In this document: positions 31,832 through 40,057 of the stretch, piece after piece
Position numbering within the stretch: position 1 is the first letter of the stretch
Layout: each line of letters opens with the position of its first letter
Assembly (NCBI RefSeq): GCF_000455125.1
Contig: NZ_AUWR01000035.1
Span: 35,805-99,804 of the forward strand
Origin: Mycobacterium sp. UM_WGJ
Lineage (GTDB): Bacteria > Actinomycetota > Actinomycetes > Mycobacteriales > Mycobacteriaceae
Length of the DNA stretch: 64,000 nucleotides
Reading direction: 5' to 3'
Position numbers and translations under genes: made by a program
The notes under the pieces: model-generated
Seen by the model: the letters and a program-made list of their open reading frames with translations, nothing else
The model's database searches: none
What the model was told of the DNA's origin: nothing

Positions 31832-32814
31832 TTGTTCAATCCGAGAAAGGTGAACGCCTCGGCCGCTTCGAAACTCGCCGATGTCTCGCCGGCGAAGACA
31901 TTGCTGTCGTCGGAGCCGAGGGCGAGCTTGCGTACTGGGGCGCCTTCGTCGAAGTCCAGTTTGTTCAGGTCCACCCAGAACACGTTGGGGGTCAGCGCTG
32001 ATTCGAAGCAATACAGCTTGCGGGTGTGGTGTGCGACGGTGCGCCACCGGGTGGAGGAGATGTTGGGCTCGTTCGGCGTGGAGATGCCGAACGGCACCGA
32101 AACATTGCGCACAACACTGAGTACCGACGCGAGCGCGATCTTGAGGTCCTCGGATTTCGGTATCGCGTTGACGTAGAACGAAGCCCGCGCGAAGCGATCC
32201 GCGGCCCGGTTGGTGCCCGGCAACATGACCGTGCCGCCCAGCTGCTCCCAGTAGGAGTTCACCGCAAGTTGTTGTTCGAAGATCGGCGAGTTCGTCATCA
32301 CCTGATACTGGCGCCCGTGGTGGATGACCTGCTTGCCGTCAACGTATTCCACGATCGCACTGTCGCCTGTCGCGTCGGACAGGGACAGGTGCAGCGTGGC
32401 CAGGCGGTCCTCACCGGGCACGCCGTCGGTCACCACCTGGAACGCTTCGGCCTTCAGCGCGGCGACGGCTTCGGCCACGGTGGCGAAGTTGTCCAGGACA
32501 TACTGGGCCCAGATGGAGATGCACAACCCGGGGCGGCTGCCGTCGTATTGCGGGTACACCGATTCGGCCAGCCAGAGCAGGTTCGCCGACAGACCGGCTT
32601 CGTTCAGTCCGTCGGTGGTGCAGATGTTGTAGCCGGTAGCCACCACGCTGCCGTACTTTGCGGTCCATTCGATGGAATTGGCCCCGGCCCGGCCGTCGCG
32701 CTTCACACCACGCGGCATCGACCACAGATCGGTCGCCAAATCCAGCTTCCAGTCCATCGATCGACCGGTGATGATGTTGCCGTTCGGGCCGAGGTAAACC
32801 AGGCGAGTACACAT
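31828..32814 (-). CDS. choloylglycine hydrolase-family Ntn amidase
   Basis: The 328-aa product starts MCTRLVYLGPNGNIITGRSM and belongs to the linear amide C-N hydrolase family (bile salt hydrolases, penicillin V acylases). Cys2 would become the N-terminal nucleophile after Met removal. Arg18 and Asp21 match the family's substrate-site residues. VMTNSPIFEQQ supplies the oxyanion Asn and PGTNRAADRFARA the conserved Arg. No signal peptide is seen. It lies 19 bp after fadE33 and is coupled to the lipase gene. Conjugated bile acid, N-acyl amino acid or acyl-homoserine lactone substrates are all possible; the operon suggests a steroid amide. Confidence 0.85.
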   Translation of the reverse strand: MCTRLVYLGPNGNIITGRSMDWKLDLATDLWSMPRGVKRDGRAGANSIEWTAKYGSVVATGYNICTTDGLNEAGLSANLLWLAESVYPQYDGSRPGLCISIWAQYVLDNFATVAEAVAALKAEAFQVVTDGVPGEDRLATLHLSLSDATGDSAIVEYVDGKQVIHHGRQYQVMTNSPIFEQQLAVNSYWEQLGGTVMLPGTNRAADRFARASFYVNAIPKSEDLKIALASVLSVVRNVSVPFGISTPNEPNISSTRWRTVAHHTRKLYCFESALTPNVFWVDLNKLDFDEGAPVRKLALGSDDSNVFAGETSASFEAAEAFTFLGLNK

Positions 32815-32833
32815 GCCGCTACCGTACGGGCCT

Positions 32834-33781
32834 TCAGACCACCTCGGCCTGCAACCGGCGAAGATGGTGTGCCGGCTGGCCAAAGAGTTGCGAACTTCCG
32901 TGTGCGCGTTTGAAGTACAGCTGGATGTCGCTTTCCCAGGTGATTGCGATACCGCCGTGCAGCTGCACCGCTTCGCCGGCCACCTTGGTGAATGCCTCGC
33001 TGGCGACCACCCGTGCCAGCGCCGCAGAGGTCGCCGACGGCTCGGCGATCGCGTCGTCGACAACGGCGCGCGCGGCCGACACGGCCACGTACAGGTCGGC
33101 CATCCGGTGTTTGAGCGCCTGGAAACTGCCGATCGGCCGGCCGAACTGTACCCGGCTCTTGGTGTACTCCACGGTCAGGTCCAGGCAGCGAGCCGCCGCG
33201 CCGATCTGCTCGGCCGCCAGCAGGATCGCCGCATAGTCCGCGATGCCGGGGTCCTCCCCGATCGGCGCGGTGGCGGTGGGGACGATGCGGCCAAGACGCC
33301 GAGTGGGGTCCATGGTGGCAACCGGCTCGGTGCTGAATTCCGTCCAGCGGGTGAGCTGGCTGCCGTCGGTGCCGACAACGACGTCGGCGATATCACCGTT
33401 GGCGGCGTAGCCGTCGCCGAAGACGACCGCTCCGATCGCGCCGCCTGCTGCCAACTGTTCCAACGCCTCGGCGTCGGGCTCGGGCGAGGCCAGCAGCGCC
33501 AGCTCGGCCAAGATGGTGCCCAGCAGCGGGGTGGGCACGAGTGCCTTGCCCAGCTCCTCGAGAACCACTGCGGCGTCGCCCAGTTCGCCCCCGGCACCGC
33601 CGAGCTCCTCGGGCACCACCAGGGCAGCGGCGCCGACCTGCTCGCACAACAGTTGCCACAGGGTCTGGTCGTAGCCGCGGTCGGATTCCATCGCCACCCG
33701 TACTGCTTCTCCGGTGGCGTGCTTGTCGACCAATGCGGCCACGGTCTGGCGCAGCAGGTCGCGTTCGTCGTTACGGGTCAC
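32834..33781 (-). CDS. fadE33: acyl-CoA dehydrogenase FadE33
   Basis: The 315-aa protein is a short acyl-CoA dehydrogenase of the KstR2 regulon. It has a compact N-terminal domain (LVVPEELGGAGGELGDAAVV), VEYTKSRVQFGRPIGSFQAL and ends AITWESDIQLYFKRAHGSSQ. It is thought to act in the late beta-oxidation of ring C/D products; the short FadEs in this cluster are probably subunits of heteromeric alpha2beta2 enzymes. GTG 33781 directly abuts the TAA of fadE32, with no bases between. Confidence 0.88.
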   Translation of the reverse strand: MTRNDERDLLRQTVAALVDKHATGEAVRVAMESDRGYDQTLWQLLCEQVGAAALVVPEELGGAGGELGDAAVVLEELGKALVPTPLLGTILAELALLASPEPDAEALEQLAAGGAIGAVVFGDGYAANGDIADVVVGTDGSQLTRWTEFSTEPVATMDPTRRLGRIVPTATAPIGEDPGIADYAAILLAAEQIGAAARCLDLTVEYTKSRVQFGRPIGSFQALKHRMADLYVAVSAARAVVDDAIAEPSATSAALARVVASEAFTKVAGEAVQLHGGIAITWESDIQLYFKRAHGSSQLFGQPAHHLRRLQAEVV

Positions 33782-34747
33782 TTAGATCGCCTCCAACACT
33801 CGCCGACGGTGGGCGGTCGGGTCACCCCACGCGGGACGCAGCGCCTGCACCCGCAGCAACCACAGTGACAGGTCGCACTCGCTGGTGAAGCCGATCGCGC
33901 CGTGGGTCTGCAGCGCCGAATGCGCAGCCAGCAGGGCGGCGTCGGACGCGGCCACCTTCGCGGCGCTGACGTCGCGGGCGGTGTCGGGGGAGTCCTGCGA
34001 CACCGAGATCGCCGCCCCGTACACCAACGGGCGGGCCAGCTCGAGCGCGATGTGCACGTCGGCCAGCTTGTGCTTGATGGCCTGGTAGCCGCCGATCACC
34101 CGCCCGAACTGGGTGCGCTGTTTGGCGTAGTCGACGGCGATGTTCAGCATCGCCTGCCCGGCCCCGACCAGCTGCGCGGCAGTGGCCAGGGCGCCCATCT
34201 CGTAGGCGCGGGCGGTGTCGGTGTTCCAGGAGTCGCCGGTCGCGTTCACGTCGAACACGCCGCGGCTGGAGTCCACCGAGGCGTGACGGGTGCCGACCTG
34301 TGCGATCGATGCTGTCCCGTTCTGGGCCAGCAGGACCAGATCGGCGCGGTCGGCGTCGACTGCGCGTGGGGTGTGCGGCGGCAGTGCCACGGTGGCGATC
34401 AGCTCCCCGGCAGCCAGTCCGGCCAGCTGCGCACCGGCATCGGGTGAACCGGCCAGCAGGATCGGCCCGACCGCAATGGATTCCACCACCGGTCCGGGGA
34501 CGCACCAGCGGCCCAGCGCCTCGATGGCCAGCACCGTATCGACGGGGTCGGCGCCGATACCGTCGAACTCTTCGGGCACCGCCAGCGCGGTCACGCCGAG
34601 CTCGGTCAGTTGGTTCCACACCCGACGGCCGGGCTCGGCCTCACCTTGCGACCAGGCCCGCACCGCACCGGGCACGTCGGCGGCGCCCAGCGCGGCGTCG
34701 ATGCTGGCCGCGAAGTCGCGCTGATCTTGGTCTAGATCGAATTTCAT
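33782..34747 (-). CDS. fadE32: acyl-CoA dehydrogenase FadE32
   Basis: The 321-aa protein is the neighbour of FadE33 in the same family. Motifs are ALAVPEEFDGIGADPVDTVL, VDYAKQRTQFGRVIGGYQAI and GAIGFTSECDLSLWLLRVQA. In related actinobacteria FadE31-32-33 are tied to degradation of the methyl-oxo-octanedioyl intermediate after ring opening. ATG 34747 overlaps the fadE31 stop as ATGA (34744-34747). Exact partner pairing cannot be read from sequence. Confidence 0.88.
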   Translation of the reverse strand: MKFDLDQDQRDFAASIDAALGAADVPGAVRAWSQGEAEPGRRVWNQLTELGVTALAVPEEFDGIGADPVDTVLAIEALGRWCVPGPVVESIAVGPILLAGSPDAGAQLAGLAAGELIATVALPPHTPRAVDADRADLVLLAQNGTASIAQVGTRHASVDSSRGVFDVNATGDSWNTDTARAYEMGALATAAQLVGAGQAMLNIAVDYAKQRTQFGRVIGGYQAIKHKLADVHIALELARPLVYGAAISVSQDSPDTARDVSAAKVAASDAALLAAHSALQTHGAIGFTSECDLSLWLLRVQALRPAWGDPTAHRRRVLEAI

Positions 34748-35877
34748 TTCTTCTCCCGGGGCAGGCCCAGCAGCCGCTCGGCGATGATGTTGCGCTGAAT
34801 CTCGTTGGTGCCGGCGTAGATCGGTCCGCCGAGCGAGAACAGGTAACCGTGGGTCCAGGCGTCGGCGAGTTCGCCGTCGGCGCCCCGGATGTCCAGGCCG
34901 GTCTGGTGCAGGGCAACGTCGAGGTCGGACCAGAACACCTTGGTCACCGAGGACTCCGCGCCCAGCTCACCGCCGGCGGCCAGCCGGGTGACGGTGCCGA
35001 ACGTCTGTAACCGGTAGGCCTGCGCCTTGATCCAGGCGTCGGCGACGCGGTCGGTGAACACCGGATCGCTGCCGTGCTGGCGCCACATGGCCGCCAACCT
35101 CTCGGCGCCCACCACGAACCGGGCCGGGCTGCGCAGGCTCATGCCGCGCTCGTTGCTCGACGTGCTCATCGCGGCCCGCCAGCCTTCGTTCGGCACACCG
35201 ATGACGTCGTTGTCCGGCACGAAGACGTCGTCGAGAAAGATCTCGCCGAAGCCGGTCTCGCCGCCGAGCTGTTCGATGGCACGAACGGTGATCCCGTCGG
35301 CCTTCAGGTCGAACATGAAGTAGGTCAGGCCGTGGTGGCGCTGGGCCTCCGGGTCGGAGCGGAACAGTCCGAAGCCGCGCTCGCCGAACGGGGCCCGCGA
35401 GCTCCAGATCTTCTGCCCGTTGAGCTTCCAGCCGCCGTCGACCTTGGTCGCCGTCGAGCGCAACGACGCCAGGTCACTGCCGGACTCCGGCTCCGACCAT
35501 GCCTGCGCCCAGATCTCTTCGCCGGAGGCCATCTTCGGGAGGACGCGGTCCAGCTGTTCTTGCGTGCCGTGCGCGAACAGCGTCGGCGCCAGCATCGAGG
35601 TGCCGTTGGCGCTGGCGCGGCCGGGCGCACCGGCGCGGAAGTACTCCTCTTCGTACACCACCCACTGCAGCATGGTGGCGTCGCGCCCGCCGTACTTCTT
35701 CGGCCAGGCGATCACCGACAGGCCGGCGTCGAAAAGCACCTTGTCCCAGCGACGGTGCTGCTCGAAACCCTCGGCGGTGTCGTAGGACAGGCGCGGGAAC
35801 TTGTCGGTGTTCGCGGCCAGGAAGTCGCGGACCTCGGCGCGGAAGGCCTCGGTCTCGTCATCGAAATTCAGGTCCAT
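34744..35877 (-). CDS. fadE31: acyl-CoA dehydrogenase FadE31
   Basis: The 377-aa full-length acyl-CoA dehydrogenase starts MDLNFDDETEAFRAEVRDFL. It has the FAD-binding segments AWSEPGSGSDLASLRSTATK and WSSRAPFGERGFGLF and the C-terminal GGPIYAGTNEIQRNIIAERL. It is the likely catalytic large subunit for the short FadE32/33 partners. ATG 35877 overlaps the fadD3 stop by one base (TGATG). A GTG at 35886 is also in frame but adds only three residues. Confidence 0.9.
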   Translation of the reverse strand: MDLNFDDETEAFRAEVRDFLAANTDKFPRLSYDTAEGFEQHRRWDKVLFDAGLSVIAWPKKYGGRDATMLQWVVYEEEYFRAGAPGRASANGTSMLAPTLFAHGTQEQLDRVLPKMASGEEIWAQAWSEPESGSDLASLRSTATKVDGGWKLNGQKIWSSRAPFGERGFGLFRSDPEAQRHHGLTYFMFDLKADGITVRAIEQLGGETGFGEIFLDDVFVPDNDVIGVPNEGWRAAMSTSSNERGMSLRSPARFVVGAERLAAMWRQHGSDPVFTDRVADAWIKAQAYRLQTFGTVTRLAAGGELGAESSVTKVFWSDLDVALHQTGLDIRGADGELADAWTHGYLFSLGGPIYAGTNEIQRNIIAERLLGLPREKK

Positions 35878-37421
35878 CAGGCCCACTCTCTCAATTCATG
35901 CTTGACCACCTTGCCGCCGGGATTGCGCGGTAGGGAGTCGGTGAAGGTCACCGATCGCGGTGCCTTGAAATTCGCCAAATGCTCGCGGGCATAAGCGATC
36001 ACCGCTGCCTCGTCGAGCGTTGATCCGGGCCGGCGCACGACGAAGGCGCGGCCCACTTCGCCCATCCGCTCATCGGGAACACCGATCACCGCCACGTCGG
36101 CCACGCCGTCGAGGCGGGCCAGGGCCTGCTCGATCTCGGCCGGATAGACGTTGAAGCCGCCGCAGATGTACATGTCCTTGAGCCGGTCGGTGATCCGCAG
36201 GTTCCCGGCGGCGTCCACGGTTCCGATGTCGCCGGTGTGCAGCCAGCCCTCCGCGTCGATCGCTGCGGCGGTGGCCTCCGGGTCATCGAGGTAGCCGAGC
36301 ATGATGTTGGCGCTGCGCAGGAGCACCTCGCCGGAATCCGAATCTCCGCCAGTGCTTTCCAGTCGCAGCTCGAAATCGCCGATCGGACGCCCGCACGTGG
36401 TGGCGACGGTGACGGCGTCGTCATCGGCGCGGCACATGGTGCCGAACCCGCCGGACTCGGTCAGTCCGTAAGCGGTCAGCACGATGTCGATGTCCAGTTC
36501 GGTCTGCATCCGTTCGATCAGCACCACCGGGACGGTGGCGGCGCCGGTGACCGCGAACCGCAGCGAGCTCAGGTCGTGTTGGTCACGCTCGGGGTGATCC
36601 AGCAGGGTCTGGTAGATGGTGGGCGGCCCGGGCAGCACGGTGATCCGGTGGGATTCGATGGCTCGCAGCGCGCCTGCCGGGTCGAAGGTGAGCTGCGGGA
36701 TCAGGGTGGCCCCGGTCTGCAGGCAGGCCAGGATGCCGGCCTTGTAGCCGAAGTTGTGAAAGAACGGATTGATGCACAGGTAGCGGTCCTGCGCGGTCAT
36801 CTGACCGCACTCCGCCCAGGCCGCCGGGCCGGCCAGCGACTGCCGGTGCGCGCAGAGCACGCCCTTGCTGCGGCCGGTGGTCCCGGAGGTGAACAGGATG
36901 TCGGACAGATCATCGGGGCCAACGGCGGCGGCGCGCGCATCGACCTCGGCGGCCGGCACCGCGGCGCCGGCGGCGATGAACTCGTCCCAGGTTCCGTCCG
37001 TGGCCTCTATCGGCACCCGGACGACATGCTGCAGGTCGGGCAGCTGGTCGCGGTCCAGTTCGGTGAGCCGGTCGGTCTTGAGGAATCGGCCCATGCCCAC
37101 CAGCACCTTGGCCTTGCTGCGGGCCAGGATGTCGGTGGCCTCCGCGGCGGTGTAGCGCGTGTTCAGCGGCACCAGCACACCGCCGGCGTAGTGGGTTCCC
37201 AGGCAGGTGATCACCCAGTGCCAGGTGTTCGGCGACCACAGCGCAACCCGGTCGCCGGGCTGCACGCCGAGGGCGATCAGAGCCGCGGCGGCTCGCCGCA
37301 CCTCCTCGCGCAGGGTGGCGTAGGTGAAGCACTTGTCCTCGGTGACCAGCGCGTCATGGTCGGGCAGCGTATGCGCGATGTGGTCCAGGGCCGCAGGTGT
37401 GGTCTGCGGTTGGCTACTCAT
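35877..37421 (-). CDS. fadD3: HIP-CoA ligase FadD3
   Basis: FadD3 activates HIP, the indanedione propionate left after rings A and B are removed, to HIP-CoA; HIP-CoA is the ligand that releases KstR2. The 514-aa ANL enzyme has DLSDILFTSGTTGRSKGVLC (P-loop), INPFFHNFGYKAGILACLQT, TAYGLTESGGFGTMCRADD, GWLHTGDIGTVDAAGNLRIT (hinge) and NPGGKVVKHELREW with the catalytic Lys near the C-terminus. ATG 37421 is 77 bp from the KstR2 box. It heads a run of seven to nine minus-strand genes with overlaps or very short gaps. Confidence 0.94.
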   Translation of the reverse strand: MSSQPQTTPAALDHIAHTLPDHDALVTEDKCFTYATLREEVRRAAAALIALGVQPGDRVALWSPNTWHWVITCLGTHYAGGVLVPLNTRYTAAEATDILARSKAKVLVGMGRFLKTDRLTELDRDQLPDLQHVVRVPIEATDGTWDEFIAAGAAVPAAEVDARAAAVGPDDLSDILFTSGTTGRSKGVLCAHRQSLAGPAAWAECGQMTAQDRYLCINPFFHNFGYKAGILACLQTGATLIPQLTFDPAGALRAIESHRITVLPGPPTIYQTLLDHPERDQHDLSSLRFAVTGAATVPVVLIERMQTELDIDIVLTAYGLTESGGFGTMCRADDDAVTVATTCGRPIGDFELRLESTGGDSDSGEVLLRSANIMLGYLDDPEATAAAIDAEGWLHTGDIGTVDAAGNLRITDRLKDMYICGGFNVYPAEIEQALARLDGVADVAVIGVPDERMGEVGRAFVVRRPGSTLDEAAVIAYAREHLANFKAPRSVTFTDSLPRNPGGKVVKHELREWA

Positions 37422-37497
37422 AGGCGCTGCTCCTCCCCGTCGCTGAACTCTGCATCGCCGTCAGCGCGGGCTCCCTGGGCTCGACGGCTCGTAGCCG

Positions 37498-37511
37498 AGC
37501 AAGTGCTTGGT
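37498..37511. promoter_or_regulatory. KstR2 operator between fadD3 and fadE30
   Basis: AGCAAGTGCTTGGT matches the KstR2 consensus AnCAAGnnCTTGnT at every fixed base. It sits 16 bp upstream of the fadE30 GTG and 76 bp upstream of fadD3, so one bound repressor can close both divergent operons. Confidence 0.88.
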
Positions 37512-37527
37512 AGGTTAGCCTACAAGG

Positions 37528-38676
37528 GTGCAAGCAGTCGAGGAGTTCCGGGCTGAGGTCCGTGCATGGCTGGCCGACAACCTGGTCGGGGAGTTCGCCG
37601 AGCTCAAGGGCCTCGGCGGCCCCGGGCGCGAACATGAGGCGTTCGAGGAGCGGATGGCGTGGAACCGCCATCTGGCCGACGCCGGACTGACCTGCCTGGG
37701 CTGGCCGACCGAACACGGCGGGCGCGGCCTGTCGGTGGCTCACCGGGTGGCGTTCTACGAGGAGTACGCCCGCGCTGACGCGCCCGACAAGGTCAACCAC
37801 CTGGGCGAAGAGCTGCTGGGGCCCACCCTGATCGCCTTCGGCACACCCGAGCAGCAGCAGCGCTTCCTGCCCGGAATCCGCAACGTCACCGAGCTGTGGT
37901 GCCAGGGCTACTCCGAGCCGGGAGCCGGCAGCGACCTGGCCAACGTGGCCACCACCGCGGTACTGGACGGCGACGCGTGGGTCATCAACGGCCAAAAGGT
38001 CTGGACGTCACTGGCGCACCTGTCGCAGTGGTGCTTCGTGGTGGCCCGCACCGAGAAGGGCTCCAAGCGGCACAACGGACTGTCCTACCTGCTGGTGCCG
38101 CTGGACCAGCCCGGCGTCGAGATCCGGCCGATCGTGCAGCTGACCGGCACCTCGGAGTTCAACGAGGTGTTCTTCGACGACGCGCGCACCGACGCCGATC
38201 TGGTGGTCGGGGAGCCCGGCGACGGCTGGAAGGTCGCGATGGGCACGCTCACCTTTGAGCGTGGCGTGTCGACACTGGGGCAGCAGATCCGTTACGCCCG
38301 GGAACTGTCCGCGCTCGCCGAACTCGCACAGCGCAACGGTGCCGCCGAAGACCCGCTGATCCGCGAGCGGTTGACCCGGTCCTGGGTCGGCCTGCGGTCG
38401 ATGCGGTCCTACGCGATGGCCACCATGGACGTGGAGCAGCCGGGCCAAGACAACGTCTCGAAGTTGTTGTGGGCCAACTGGCACCGCGATCTCGGCGAGC
38501 TCGCCATGGATGTGATCGGTCGCGACTCGATGGTGCTGCGCGACGGCGAGTTCGACGAATGGCAGCGGCTCTACCTGTTCACCCGCAGCGACACCATCTA
38601 CGGCGGTTCGAACGAGATTCAGCGCAACATCATCGCCGAGCGGGTTCTCGGCCTACCCCGAGAGGCAAAGGGATGA
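37528..38676 (+). CDS. fadE30: acyl-CoA dehydrogenase FadE30
   Basis: FadE30 dehydrogenates the propionyl side chain of the 5-hydroxylated HIP-CoA intermediate in ring C/D degradation. The 382-aa protein has LGWPTEHGGRGLSVAHRVAF, GYSEPGAGSDLANVATTAVL, WTSLAHLSQWCFVVARTEKG and the C-terminal IYGGSNEIQRNIIAERVLGL. GTG 37528 is the start; it lacks a real ribosome site and lies close behind the operator, so the message may be leaderless. Its stop overlaps the next gene as ATGA (38673-38676). Confidence 0.92.
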   Translation: MQAVEEFRAEVRAWLADNLVGEFAELKGLGGPGREHEAFEERMAWNRHLADAGLTCLGWPTEHGGRGLSVAHRVAFYEEYARADAPDKVNHLGEELLGPTLIAFGTPEQQQRFLPGIRNVTELWCQGYSEPGAGSDLANVATTAVLDGDAWVINGQKVWTSLAHLSQWCFVVARTEKGSKRHNGLSYLLVPLDQPGVEIRPIVQLTGTSEFNEVFFDDARTDADLVVGEPGDGWKVAMGTLTFERGVSTLGQQIRYARELSALAELAQRNGAAEDPLIRERLTRSWVGLRSMRSYAMATMDVEQPGQDNVSKLLWANWHRDLGELAMDVIGRDSMVLRDGEFDEWQRLYLFTRSDTIYGGSNEIQRNIIAERVLGLPREAKG

Positions 38677-39473
38677 GCTCGATTTCGGATCTGTCCAAGG
38701 CGCCGGAAGAGATCGCCGGACACGGCCTGTTGGCGGGCAAGACGGTGCTGGTGACCGCGGCCGCCGGCACCGGGATCGGTTCCACCACCGCGCGACGAGC
38801 ACTGCTCGAAGGCGCTGACGTGGTGGTCTCCGACTACCACGAGCGCCGGCTCGGCGAGACCCGCGACGAACTGGCCGGCCTCGGGCTGGGCCGGGTGGAG
38901 GCGGTGGTCTGTGACGTCACGTCCACCGCTGCGGTGGACGCGCTGTTCGACGAGGCCGTGGCGAAGATGGGCCGACTCGACGTGCTGGTCAACAATGCCG
39001 GACTCGGCGGGCAGACCCCGGTGATCGACATGACCGACGACGAGTGGGACCGCGTGCTCAACGTGACACTCACCTCGGTGATGCGAGCGACCCGGGCGGC
39101 GCTGCGCTACTTCCGCGGCGTCGAGCACGGCGGGGTGATCGTCAACAATGCCAGCGTGTTGGGTTGGCGCGCACAGCATTCGCAGTCGCACTACGCCGCG
39201 GCTAAGGCCGGCGTGATGGCGCTGACCCGGTGCAGCGCGATCGAGGCCGTCGAATACGGGGTCCGGATCAACGCCGTCTCGCCGTCCATCGCGCGGCACA
39301 AGTTCCTGGAGAAGACCAGCTCGGCGGAGTTGCTGGACCGCCTCGCCGACGGCGAGGCCTTCGGCCGGGCCGCTGAGCCGTGGGAGATCGCCACCACCAT
39401 CGCGTTCCTGGCCAGTGACTATTCCAGTTACCTGACCGGCGAGATCATCTCGGTTTCCAGCCAGCGCGCCTGA
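38673..39473 (+). CDS. ipdF: short-chain dehydrogenase IpdF (Rv3559c)
   Basis: IpdF oxidises the ring hydroxyl of 5-OH-HIP-CoA-type intermediates. The 266-aa SDR has the cofactor motif TAAAGTGIGSTTARRALLEG, an NNAG in LVNNAGLGGQTPV and the catalytic YxxxK in SQSHYAAAKAGVMALTRCSA. It ends YLTGEIISVSSQRA. ATG 38673 overlaps the fadE30 stop; the long open frame back to 38469 is only fadE30 out of frame. kstR2 follows four bases after its stop. In Mtb PPE64 (Rv3558) lies between these two genes; it is absent here. Confidence 0.9.
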   Translation: MSSISDLSKAPEEIAGHGLLAGKTVLVTAAAGTGIGSTTARRALLEGADVVVSDYHERRLGETRDELAGLGLGRVEAVVCDVTSTAAVDALFDEAVAKMGRLDVLVNNAGLGGQTPVIDMTDDEWDRVLNVTLTSVMRATRAALRYFRGVEHGGVIVNNASVLGWRAQHSQSHYAAAKAGVMALTRCSAIEAVEYGVRINAVSPSIARHKFLEKTSSAELLDRLADGEAFGRAAEPWEIATTIAFLASDYSSYLTGEIISVSSQRA

Positions 39474-39477
39474 TGCC

Positions 39478-40056
39478 ATGACGCGCCGTGACGAACTCCT
39501 GAACCTGGCGGCGGCGATGATCGCCGAGCGTGGCCTGCGTGCCACGACCGTGCGCGACATCGCCGACGCCGCCGGGATCTTGTCCGGCAGTCTGTATCAC
39601 CACTTCTCCTCCAAGGAGGAGATGGTCGACGAGGTGCTGCGCGACTTTCTGGACTGGCTGTTCGATCGTTATCAGCAGATCGTCGATCACGAAACCGATC
39701 CGCTGGAGCGCCTCAAGGGACTGTTCCTGGCCTCGTTCGACGCGATCGAGCATCGGCACGCCCAAGTCGTCATCTACCAGGACGAGGCCAAGCGGCTGTC
39801 GGCTCACGAGCGGTTCTCCTACGTCGACGAACGCAACCGGCAGCAACGCAAGATGTGGCTTGACGTGCTGGCGCAGGGCATCGAAGCGGGATGTTTCCGG
39901 CCCGACCTCGACGTTGACCTGGTGTACCGCTTCATCCGCGACACCACTTGGGTATCGGTGCGCTGGTACCAACCGGGTGGTCCTTTAACGGCCGAACAAG
40001 TCGGCAGGCAATACCTCGCCATCGTGCTGGGTGGAATCACCAAAGAAGGAAGTTGA
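39478..40056 (+). CDS. kstR2: TetR-family repressor KstR2
   Basis: KstR2 represses the HIP (ring C/D) regulon and is released by HIP-CoA. The 192-aa protein has an N-terminal TetR helix-turn-helix (RGLRATTVRDIADAAGILSG, SLYHHFSSKEEMVDEVLRDF). Its C-terminal ligand domain is close to identical to Mtb KstR2 (QVVIYQDEAKRLS, DLVYRFIRDTTWVSVRWYQP, GQ/RQYLAIVLGGITKEG). The two operators at 37498 and 48293 lie within the window. ATG 39478 follows ipdF by four bases, so the repressor is made from its own regulated operon. Confidence 0.95.
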   Translation: MTRRDELLNLAAAMIAERGLRATTVRDIADAAGILSGSLYHHFSSKEEMVDEVLRDFLDWLFDRYQQIVDHETDPLERLKGLFLASFDAIEHRHAQVVIYQDEAKRLSAHERFSYVDERNRQQRKMWLDVLAQGIEAGCFRPDLDVDLVYRFIRDTTWVSVRWYQPGGPLTAEQVGRQYLAIVLGGITKEGS

Positions 40057-40057
40057 T

